A DNA stretch of 47,379 bases, taken from assembly GCA_009768935.1 (NCBI GenBank), contig WESA01000018.1, positions 1 to 47,379 on the forward strand. Direction: 5' to 3'. Position 1 is the first letter of the stretch. Each line of letters begins with the position of its first letter. Both the position numbers and the translations under genes were made by a program. The stretch is from Rectinema subterraneum. GTDB taxonomy: Bacteria > Spirochaetota > Spirochaetia > Treponematales > Rectinemataceae. Below the pieces are notes generated by a model that searched no databases, was not told the origin of the DNA, and saw nothing but the letters and a program-made list of their open reading frames with translations. Shown in pieces: positions 17,675-25,008 of the stretch.

Positions 17675-18475
17675 TCACAAAGAAATCAGAATAATCGAAA
17701 CGCTGATTCCCAGAAAGGCCAGGATCTGCTGGGGATGCAGCGGCACCGACGAGACAAAATACGTTGCGATAGATGGATAGAGCACAAGCAGCCCATAGAA
17801 AGACGGCGCGACCGCCGCCATTCTCCCTCGCTCAAAGGCGACCTGCTTGATCGAAAAGGACGAAATGCCACAAAAAATGTAGACATAGAGATACGGCGAG
17901 AAAATCCAGCTCATAAAATCAGAACCGCGGGTCATGCGCAGCGCTTCCAGAGCGAGCACCATGAACCCCCCGAGCGCCCCTGCAGCGCTCCCCAAAAAAA
18001 TGCCTACTTGTGCGGGTGTCATTTTCCTGTTGGCGAGCAGCACAAGCATCGCAAAACCTGTAGGAATAAAAAAGGCAGTCCAGAAGGCTTCGACCTGAAA
18101 TTGCTTGGATGATTCCTGACCGACAAAGCCCGCGAGCGCAAGGGATCCGGCCATCAAGGCTATCCACGGAATTTTCCCCGCAGGAATTCGCTCGCCAAGC
18201 AGAAAATACGAGAGGATGATCGTGAAAACGATATTCGAGCCGCCGATCGCTGCCACAATATTGGGAGCAAGCTTGCCCAGCGCCAGATAGTTGAATATGG
18301 GCTGCAGGTTCATGAGGGTAAAGCCGCTTAACCACCCGATGATTTCGCCGCGCTTGATGCGTACGCCTCTGCGCTTTGCCGAAAGCCAGCTCACATACTT
18401 TTTCTGAAGGGAAAACCCCAGCGAAAGCAGGAAATTCCCGAAAAGCGCCAGAAAATACGCTGCAAGGCTTGTCAT
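17675..18475 (-). CDS. DMT-superfamily (EamA/NIPA-like) transporter
   Basis: A 266-residue inner-membrane protein with about nine or ten hydrophobic segments in two related halves. The first half contains SLGFSLQKKYVSWL and NYLALGKLAPNIVAAIGGSNIVF. The second contains SSFSIKQVAFERGRMAAVAPSFYG, the usual helix-loop pattern of drug/metabolite transporters. The QKKY after helix 1 resembles NIPA-type carriers, but the substrate is unknown. The start ATG overlaps the stop of the GH31-like gene by four bases, so this is the last gene of that three-gene unit and may move the sugar the other two handle. It converges on ispDF with a 66-base gap. Confidence 0.75.
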   Translation of the reverse strand: MTSLAAYFLALFGNFLLSLGFSLQKKYVSWLSAKRRGVRIKRGEIIGWLSGFTLMNLQPIFNYLALGKLAPNIVAAIGGSNIVFTIILSYFLLGERIPAGKIPWIALMAGSLALAGFVGQESSKQFQVEAFWTAFFIPTGFAMLVLLANRKMTPAQVGIFLGSAAGALGGFMVLALEALRMTRGSDFMSWIFSPYLYVYIFCGISSFSIKQVAFERGRMAAVAPSFYGLLVLYPSIATYFVSSVPLHPQQILAFLGISVSIILISL

Positions 18476-19779
18476 AATCTGCTCGCTACCTGCCGAACTG
18501 AATCGAATAGCCATGAATACTCGCTCTCTGCGCGATAGAAAAGCGCAGGAGCGCCCGCTGGTGCATGGACTGTTACCCTGCCCGAAGGATATATCCTCGA
18601 AGTCCAAAAATGAACCCATTCACCTTCCGGCAACACAAGGGAAGCTAGCTCGCCTTTTTCTTTCAAATTCGGCGCGAAAACCATATCGGCGCCTGCCATC
18701 AATAGATCGTCGCGGCTCTCTAGCGCCACATCCTGCGGATACAGGAGCGAAGGATGCAGCAGTGCCGGTATTCCATCTTCGGTCCATCGCATTCTGCAGA
18801 ACTCCCAGTATTTTTCGAGCCCGGCACGTATTTTGGCATAACGGTTCTTTAGCCTTGCAGGCAGGATATCACCAAGGGATATAAATGCATTGCCAATTTC
18901 CCGCCTGAATTGCGCAGGCAGCGCGATATCGGGCTGACAGAGCATCAAATTGGCATATTTCCAGATCGATCCTTCGCGAACTGCCTGAGCGACTGCCATA
19001 TTGAGCTGCTGATAATCCTCTGGTCCTGCTCCGGAAAAAGACAGCGAACCCAGAAGCCCTGCAGCTTCTTGCGGGATGACCACAGAATGCGCGCGCGCCG
19101 CTGCTGCGATCAGAGTCTGGCTTGTTCCGCTATGCACACCTCTATGCGATTCATCAGGATTTTCAAGGAAAGAATCCAGGCTGCCAAACGAATACCGCCA
19201 CAGGCGGCAAGCTTCTGCCGGCGTGCGGGCATACCCAAAATGGACTTCTGCGGGTAGATCCAAATCGAAAAGCATCTCTGCCTCGCCAAAACGGAGCTTT
19301 CTCTCCCCGCTGGAGCTACAGAGAATAAATCGACCGTCCATTGCAAAGGCAGCGCTCCGCGCGCCTAGGGGCAACGCTACCGTCCCGCGCGCCAGGTGCT
19401 GTTCCCGCGGGCCAAGGCCATTCCAATGGACTTTCGGCATGTCGTGGAAACGCAGGCGCACTGAATCGATTTCTTTATCCAGAGAAGAAAAATACAAAGA
19501 AAAAATGGCAGTGCTGTAAGCACTTGAATAATCCGCAAACGCCGCGACAGATCGCGCATCGCGCAATTCTTCGCGCATGTCGAGGCCGCTTGAAAACCGG
19601 AACAATGCGCTGCGCCCGGATGCCATTGTGGGCAGGCAGGTCCCTGCCGACCGCCACGCTGATCGCATCTCGCCGGCTCTATGTACAAAAACTGCCGGCC
19701 TTTTTGCGGAATGCCACAAAAGTCTCTGGCCGGCAACAGTAACAAGGAAGCCCTGTTTCCAGTTTTCGAATGAAATCAA
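18472..19779 (-). CDS. GH31-like protein apparently without the catalytic barrel
   Basis: About 435 residues. The C-terminal 90 residues (DDLLMAGADMVFAP, VLPEGEWVHFWTSRIYPSG, HAPAGAPALFYRA) match the beta-domain that follows the barrel in glycoside hydrolase family 31. A stretch near the middle (REQHLARGTVALPLGARS) could be the remnant of the N-terminal beta-sandwich. I do not find the nucleophile and acid motifs or the long TIM barrel, and the protein is far shorter than the usual 650-800 residues. It may be a diverged or inactive sugar-binding relative. I chose a TTG start with GGAG seven bases upstream; earlier starts would overlap the upstream gene by up to 100 bases. Confidence 0.6.
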   Translation of the reverse strand: MISFENWKQGFLVTVAGQRLLWHSAKRPAVFVHRAGEMRSAWRSAGTCLPTMASGRSALFRFSSGLDMREELRDARSVAAFADYSSAYSTAIFSLYFSSLDKEIDSVRLRFHDMPKVHWNGLGPREQHLARGTVALPLGARSAAFAMDGRFILCSSSGERKLRFGEAEMLFDLDLPAEVHFGYARTPAEACRLWRYSFGSLDSFLENPDESHRGVHSGTSQTLIAAAARAHSVVIPQEAAGLLGSLSFSGAGPEDYQQLNMAVAQAVREGSIWKYANLMLCQPDIALPAQFRREIGNAFISLGDILPARLKNRYAKIRAGLEKYWEFCRMRWTEDGIPALLHPSLLYPQDVALESRDDLLMAGADMVFAPNLKEKGELASLVLPEGEWVHFWTSRIYPSGRVTVHAPAGAPALFYRAESEYSWLFDSVRQVASRL

Positions 19780-19795
19780 AGGCAGACTCCGATAT

Positions 19796-21112
19796 CTATT
19801 CGATAACCTCCCAGCCAGCGATCTTTGCCGCAATTCTGAAAGGTTCGATATAGTTACCATATACGACAGAAGCGTGATGAGCAACACCTTTGCCAATGAC
19901 TTTATCGAGAACCTGCTTTACCGGGACATCGAATTTTGCTTTGAGGTAGGTGCCTTTGAGCTCTTTCTCCATAGGAATAGCGCGAGCTCGCTGAAGGAAA
20001 ACGCGGTATTTGCCTTCCGAAGAATCGAGTCTCAGAACCGAAAGCTCACCTTCCTTGAGCACGAAATCAGCAGTAACTCCTTTGCCGCCTGCAAAATAGG
20101 TATCGAGAGAGCGCACACAGCGCCCATCCCAGAGGTTGCAGGGCGCAACGCCGCAGTGCCAGAAAAGAGCAAAATCCTTTTCAAAATCAACCTGCGAGAA
20201 ATCGAACAGGAAGGGCGTTTCCGCTCCTACCGCGCGGTGCATGAGCATCGAGAGCCCGCCTTCCACATCGCCTTCGCATGCAAGAATACGGTGCTCGCTC
20301 TGCAAAAGGCTCATCGCAGCGCAGGGCGAGATGCCATATTCTGCCGCGAATTCCGGCCAGCATCGAATAGCGAGCGCATCGAGTGCATATTTATCCAGAA
20401 ATCCTTGAAGCTTGACCGCGAGCATGGCGACTTTGTGCAATTGCTCTGCGGTGATACCGGAAACATCGAAAATGCCGCGAAGCTGCGTGGCACGAGCCTG
20501 AACCGCTTCGTCCGAAGCAGGAAAATTCCATACTTCCGAAAGCTCGTAGTGATCGATGAGAATGCCTGTCTGGCGATAGAGCGCAAGGTCAGCCACGCTC
20601 AGGTTGAAAAATCCATGTGCGCGGTAGCCCAGAATACCGATATGCGAACGGGAAAGTACTTTCAGCACGCGGATTGCGTCGACCCAGTTCATGTCGATAT
20701 GCTCGCCTATCGTCACATGGTAATTCTGCACGCCCGACTTGTAGAGGTTCGATGCATTCAGATTCACGCCACAGACCGAATTGAGGCGGATTTTGCCGCC
20801 ATTGTAGGGAAGTTCCGGCAGGCCCCAGAGCAAGACTGGCGTATGCACTGTTTTGACAAGCTCGAGCGCCAGATGGCCCAGGTGAAATGTACCGGAAATA
20901 ATGACAAGCCCATCGACCTGCGCGCGTGCGAGCTGCGAAGCAGCGGCTTTTGCCTCGTCGACCTCGAACACAAGCGCGCGGGGCGCAACAATGCGGACAT
21001 TCTCTATTGCTTCGAGATCGCTGCGAATTCCGTCCCACAGCTCCTTTGCTGCTGCATAATCGAAGGTTGTGCGTGCAAGGCATACAACACCGAGCGTTAT
21101 CGCTTCTTTCAT
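19796..21112 (-). CDS. L-fucose/L-arabinose-isomerase-family protein
   Basis: A 438-residue cytoplasmic protein resembling the fucose isomerase-like superfamily. An N-terminal Rossmann-type half (VDGLVIISGTFHLGHLALELVK, split over about residues 66-87) and GYRAHGFFN lead into a metal-site region (LAIRCWPEFAAEYGISPCAAMSLL). The C-terminal barrel contains LFWHCGVAPCNLW. It would interconvert an aldose and a ketose using a divalent metal. The partner genes are a GH31-like protein and a transporter. Sulfoquinovose catabolism combines a GH31 enzyme with an isomerase, so that is one possibility, but nothing here proves the sugar. GGGAG lies six bases before the ATG. Confidence 0.75.
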   Translation of the reverse strand: MKEAITLGVVCLARTTFDYAAAKELWDGIRSDLEAIENVRIVAPRALVFEVDEAKAAASQLARAQVDGLVIISGTFHLGHLALELVKTVHTPVLLWGLPELPYNGGKIRLNSVCGVNLNASNLYKSGVQNYHVTIGEHIDMNWVDAIRVLKVLSRSHIGILGYRAHGFFNLSVADLALYRQTGILIDHYELSEVWNFPASDEAVQARATQLRGIFDVSGITAEQLHKVAMLAVKLQGFLDKYALDALAIRCWPEFAAEYGISPCAAMSLLQSEHRILACEGDVEGGLSMLMHRAVGAETPFLFDFSQVDFEKDFALFWHCGVAPCNLWDGRCVRSLDTYFAGGKGVTADFVLKEGELSVLRLDSSEGKYRVFLQRARAIPMEKELKGTYLKAKFDVPVKQVLDKVIGKGVAHHASVVYGNYIEPFRIAAKIAGWEVIE

Positions 21113-21126
21113 GAATTACTCCCTGC

Positions 21127-21166
21127 GCATCGAAAGCCTCGATGCAAATGCCCGAGCAAACGGGCA
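21127..21166 (-). other. Two tandem hairpins in the isomerase mRNA leader
   Basis: GCATCGA/TCGATGC with loop AAGCC (21127-21145) sits three bases from the Shine-Dalgarno complement (21119-21123). TGCCCG/CGGGCA (21149-21166) is next to it. They could modulate translation; no known RNA family is recognised. Confidence 0.35.
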
Positions 21167-21205
21167 GGCAAGTCTCCCAAGAGGCGCAATTATTTTCAAT
21201 AAGTA

Positions 21206-21234
21206 AGTAAAACACAGCGCGCCATATGTGTCAA
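21206..21234 (-). promoter_or_regulatory. Probable promoter of the isomerase operon
   Basis: On the minus strand TTGACA, 17 bases, TTTACT. The -35 is a perfect consensus and the -10 is weak, which fits an activated promoter. Confidence 0.5.
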
Positions 21235-21263
21235 CAGCGGTAATAATGGCGGGCATTTTTGCA

Positions 21264-21292
21264 TTGCATTCTCGCGCAAGTCAGTGTATAAT
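21264..21292 (+). promoter_or_regulatory. Promoter of the TAXI-TRAP operon
   Basis: TTGCAT, 17 bases, TATAAT with a perfect -10. It is divergent from the isomerase promoter, with about 30 bases between the two -35 elements. The leader is about 50 bases. Confidence 0.7.
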
Positions 21293-21348
21293 TTTTATGT
21301 CTCAGCTTTCATTTCATGCAGAAAACACTATACAGGAGGTAAAGAAGC

Positions 21349-22290
21349 ATGAAGAAGATCTTCGCTATCGCTCTCTGCCTGGTGCTTGCCACCAGCGTAT
21401 TTGCGCAGCAGCGATTCCTCACTATTGCCACTGGCGGCACAGCAGGAACCTATTTCCCGCTCGGTGGCGCACTTGCAGACATTTGGAATAAAAATATTCC
21501 AAAGATGAATGCAACCGCACAGTCCACCGGCGCCTCTATCGCAAACATCAACTTGCTCAAGGGCGGCAATGTCGATGTCATCTTCACCCAGAACGATGTA
21601 GCCAACTACTCCTACAATGGCACCGAACTGCTGAAAGATCAGGCCTACAAAGACCTGCGCGGCATGGTATGCCTCTACAACGAGACAATCCAGCTTGTGG
21701 CGCTCGAGTCCTCAGGGATTAAAACGCTTGCCGATCTCAAAGGAAAGAGAGTATCAGTTGGTGCTGCCGGATCCGGAACCGAAGCGAATGCCCGCCAAAT
21801 TCTCGAAGCTGCCGGTCTCACCTATAACGACATCAAGGTACAGTACCTCTCCTTCGGCGAGTCTGCCAATAACATGAAAGACGGCAACATCGATGCAGCA
21901 TTCAACACTGCCGGCATACCGACTGCCGCTATCCAGGACCTTTCCGTTTCCAAGAAGATGGTTCTTGTCCCCGTTGACAAGGAAGCAGCCAGCAAGCTTA
22001 TGGCCAAATATCCGTTCTATGCGGTGCAGGTCATCCCCGCGGGAACATATCAGGGACAGACCCAGAACGTAACCACGGTCGCTGTCAAGTCCATGCTCGC
22101 GGTCAGCAGCAAGATGCCCGCCGACCTCGTCTATGAACTTCTTAAGACCATGTTCGACCACACCGACAGACTGATCGCCGCTCACGCCCAGGGCAAGAAT
22201 GTCAAGCTCGAAACCGCGCTCGAAGGCATGTCGATTCCTCTGCATCCGGGTGCCGAGAAATTCTACAAGGAAAAAGGCATCCTGAAATAA
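21349..22290 (+). CDS. TAXI-family TRAP transporter substrate-binding protein
   Basis: Periplasmic binding protein of a tripartite ATP-independent transporter, 313 residues. The signal peptide (about 1-20, ending SVFAQ) is followed by the family hallmark LTIATGGTAGTYFPLGGALA. Then come VDVIFTQNDVANYSYNG, LKGKRVSVGAAGSGTEANA and the C-terminal GMSIPLHPGAEKFYKEKGI. TAXI proteins mostly bind small acids or amino acids; the ligand is unknown. AGGAGG stands nine bases before the ATG. It is first in an operon with DUF1850 and the fused permease. Confidence 0.93.
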   Translation: MKKIFAIALCLVLATSVFAQQRFLTIATGGTAGTYFPLGGALADIWNKNIPKMNATAQSTGASIANINLLKGGNVDVIFTQNDVANYSYNGTELLKDQAYKDLRGMVCLYNETIQLVALESSGIKTLADLKGKRVSVGAAGSGTEANARQILEAAGLTYNDIKVQYLSFGESANNMKDGNIDAAFNTAGIPTAAIQDLSVSKKMVLVPVDKEAASKLMAKYPFYAVQVIPAGTYQGQTQNVTTVAVKSMLAVSSKMPADLVYELLKTMFDHTDRLIAAHAQGKNVKLETALEGMSIPLHPGAEKFYKEKGILK

Positions 22291-22318
22291 TGCATCTTTT
22301 TTTCACAGAAAGTTTTGC

Positions 22319-22894
22319 ATGAATGACGGCGCGGGACAATCCGTTCCGCGCCGTTTGTTAGATAAGGCTGGTATGGAAAGAACGAGGAAGCGAAGCCGAT
22401 GGTTCATTCTTGCAGCGGTAATTCTGGGCACGGCAATTGCAGGCGCGGCTCTTCTTGCCTTCCTTTTCAATGTGCGGCTTGTTTCGGCATTGATCATCAA
22501 GGACAGCACGGGAGCGATCATAGTAAGGCTCCCCCTTCAGGATGGGCAGTTTGTCCATCATTACATTCATTCGATACACAAGACACCGGTCGATGAATAT
22601 TTTGAGGTGCATGGCTCTTCGCTCGATCTGACCAAGGTAAAATATGACACGTATGGCGTTGGCATGCCATCCGATGCAGGCGAAGGTTTTTCGATCGAAA
22701 ACGGACGTTTTGTCGTTGTGCTGCATCGGTCTTTTTCAAGTATTCCGATTCGGGTATCGATTGTTCCGGATCACGGGGTGATAATCGGAGGGACGCTTTT
22801 CCCCTTCACCCGATGGGTCCCGCAAGAATCAGCTATCACGCTCTCCGCAGGGAGAATGTTGATATTTCGCAATGGGAGGATTTCTCCAAAATGA
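22319..22894 (+). CDS. DUF1850 protein of the TRAP operon
   Basis: A 191-residue protein with one N-terminal transmembrane segment (about residues 27-48) and an extracytoplasmic domain. FVHHYIHSIHKTPVDEYFEV is the conserved stretch of DUF1850, followed by VVLHRSFSSIPIRVSIVPDH. DUF1850 genes commonly lie between TAXI binding proteins and fused TRAP permeases, so it probably assists that transporter; its mechanism is unknown. Another possible start is the ATG at 22373, preceded by AAGG. The stop overlaps the permease start by ATGA. Confidence 0.75.
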   Translation: MNDGAGQSVPRRLLDKAGMERTRKRSRWFILAAVILGTAIAGAALLAFLFNVRLVSALIIKDSTGAIIVRLPLQDGQFVHHYIHSIHKTPVDEYFEVHGSSLDLTKVKYDTYGVGMPSDAGEGFSIENGRFVVVLHRSFSSIPIRVSIVPDHGVIIGGTLFPFTRWVPQESAITLSAGRMLIFRNGRISPK

Positions 22895-24891
22895 GTGATT
22901 CCCGGAAAACTGTTCCAGAAGAAAATGCAGCTGTCGATGCGCAGGAAATTCTCAAGAAATTCGACAAGGAAGCGAATTATCGAACGTATGTCGGATTTTT
23001 CGCCAAGGTTATCTCCGCGATCGCGATTTCATTTTCGGTATTTCAGCTCTATACCGCTATATTCGGCGTTCTCGATGCTATGATCCAGAGATCAATCCAC
23101 CTCTCGTTCGGGCTGACTCTCATTTTTTTGCTGTATCCGACAAGCAAGAAATGGTCGCGCTCAAAGCTGCACCCGGTGGATGCAGTGCTCGCAGTGATCG
23201 GGGCTCTGGCGCCTATGTATATCATAGTGAATTATCAGAAGCTGGTGCTCCGGGCAGGGACAGCGACACCTCTGGACATCGTGTTCGGCGTCATCGGGCT
23301 GTTGCTGGTACTCGAAGCTGCGCGGCGCGTTGTAGGCGTCCCCATGGTGGTCATTGCGCTCGTGTTTATTGCCTACGCGTTTGCAGGCCCCTATATTCCC
23401 GGCAAGCTTGCGCACCGGGGAGCTAGTTTCGAGACGCTGATTCAGCACCTGTATTTTACAACTGAAGGCGTGTTCGGCATTCCGCTGGGCGTTTCGAGTA
23501 CGTTTATTTTTCTCTTTATTCTGTTTGGTGCGTTTCTCGAGCGTACGGGACTAGGGCAGCTTTTTATCGACCTGGCGAACGCGGTGGCGGGTTGGGCAGC
23601 GGGCGGCCCCGCAAAAGTTGCTGTGCTTTCGAGTGCGCTTATGGGAACAGTCTCCGGTTCTTCTGTGGCGAACGTCGTCGGTACTGGCTCCTTTACCATT
23701 CCAATGATGAAGCGGCTTGGCTACAAGCCTGAGTTTGCAGGCGCGGTAGAGGCAACAGCCTCCACTGGCGGCCAGCTTATGCCGCCTATCATGGGTGCTG
23801 CCGCCTTCCTGATGGCGGAGTTTACCAATATTCCGTACGCGCGCATCATTGGCGCTGCGGTTGTACCTGCCATTCTCTATTATTTCGGCGTGTGGGCCGG
23901 CGTGCATTTCGAGGCAAAAAAGAGCGGGCTGAGGGGCATGAACCGCGACGAGTTGCCGAAACTCAAAAACATAGTCCTCGAGCGCGGCCACCTTATAATT
24001 CCTCTCGTAGCAATTATTTACCTTCTGGTCACGGGGTTTACGCCGATGAAAGCCGCGCTGTGGGCGATTATTCTCTCTATCGCTTCATCGTGGCTCAAGA
24101 AAAGCACGCGGATACCGCCGATCGAGATCGTGCGCGGACTTGAAGCAGGAGCGCGCGCGGCACTTGGCGTTCTTGCAGCAACCGCATGTGCGGGCATTAT
24201 CATCGGAGTCGTAACCTTGACGGGGCTTGGCCTCAAACTCGGTTCGACACTTGTGGAACTTGCGGGCGGGCGCATCGTTCCTACGCTCTTCTTTACGATG
24301 ATCACCTCGCTCATTCTTGGCATGGGTGTGCCGACGACAGCCAATTATGTCATCACATCGACGATTGCAGCGCCTGCGGTTATCATGCTGCTGTCAAAGC
24401 AAGCGGGGCTCGATCCATACGCTGTCGCGCCAGCAAGCATCATTCTGCCAGCGCATATGTTCGCCTTCTATTTCGGCATAATAGCGGACGTCACGCCTCC
24501 GGTTGCACTTGCTGCTTTTGCTGGCGCGGGTATCGCAAAGGCTAACCCGATGAAAACAGGCATCAATGCGTCCAAGCTCGCAATTGCAGCATTCCTCGTG
24601 CCGTATATCTTTGTCTTGAACCCGCAGATGCTGCTGTTCAATGTCAATGCCGTTACCTTTATCTGGATGCTCATCACGAGCCTTGTCGGCATCATCGCCA
24701 TTGCAGCGGCTGTGAATGGCTGGTTGATAACAACAACACTATGGTACGAGCGACTCATCGGTTTTGCAGGCGGTATTCTGCTCATTTATCCGGGGCTCAC
24801 CACCGATTTGATGGGCCTGGCCCTGGTCGCTGTGATGGCTATAAGCCAGATTGTGAGAGCTCGAGCTGCGCGAGCGCTGAAAGCACGCTGA
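22891..24891 (+). CDS. TRAP transporter permease, fused small and large membrane subunits
   Basis: A 666-residue fused DctQ/DctM-type permease. The N-terminal part (about residues 30-130) has the four helices of the small subunit. The large subunit follows with repeated motifs FGIPLGVSSTFIFLFILFGA, MGTVSGSSVANVVGTGSFTIP, and a second scissors-like repeat, LILGMGVPTTANYVITSTIA. It imports the substrate of the TAXI protein using a sodium or proton gradient. The ATG at 22891 overlaps the upstream stop and has GGGAGGA at ideal spacing, so it is preferred over an in-frame ATG 78 bases upstream inside the DUF1850 gene. Confidence 0.92.
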   Translation: MSDSRKTVPEENAAVDAQEILKKFDKEANYRTYVGFFAKVISAIAISFSVFQLYTAIFGVLDAMIQRSIHLSFGLTLIFLLYPTSKKWSRSKLHPVDAVLAVIGALAPMYIIVNYQKLVLRAGTATPLDIVFGVIGLLLVLEAARRVVGVPMVVIALVFIAYAFAGPYIPGKLAHRGASFETLIQHLYFTTEGVFGIPLGVSSTFIFLFILFGAFLERTGLGQLFIDLANAVAGWAAGGPAKVAVLSSALMGTVSGSSVANVVGTGSFTIPMMKRLGYKPEFAGAVEATASTGGQLMPPIMGAAAFLMAEFTNIPYARIIGAAVVPAILYYFGVWAGVHFEAKKSGLRGMNRDELPKLKNIVLERGHLIIPLVAIIYLLVTGFTPMKAALWAIILSIASSWLKKSTRIPPIEIVRGLEAGARAALGVLAATACAGIIIGVVTLTGLGLKLGSTLVELAGGRIVPTLFFTMITSLILGMGVPTTANYVITSTIAAPAVIMLLSKQAGLDPYAVAPASIILPAHMFAFYFGIIADVTPPVALAAFAGAGIAKANPMKTGINASKLAIAAFLVPYIFVLNPQMLLFNVNAVTFIWMLITSLVGIIAIAAAVNGWLITTTLWYERLIGFAGGILLIYPGLTTDLMGLALVAVMAISQIVRARAARALKAR

Positions 24892-24933
24892 AGCTGCGCT
24901 GAAGTCGCGCCGCCACGATTTGCCGCAGAATGA

Positions 24934-24980
24934 AAAGGCCGCGCGTTCCGGAATGCCCGGAATGCGCGGCCTTTCTTTTT
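24934..24980 (+). terminator. Rho-independent terminator of the TRAP operon
   Basis: An 18-base-pair stem with one G-T pair runs from AAAGGCCGCGC through TTCCGG, with loop AATGC and the complementary arm, followed by C and a run of six T. It lies between the convergent TRAP and thrA genes. On the minus strand the T-run is weaker, so it may serve both directions imperfectly. Confidence 0.88.
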
Positions 24981-25008
24981 TATGGCTGCCTTGCGGCAAA
25001 AAGCCGCC

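Noticed and set aside
19577..21202. 541-residue open frame opposite the isomerase gene
   Set aside because: Antisense shadow of a coding sequence with clear family motifs; no ribosome site or domain.
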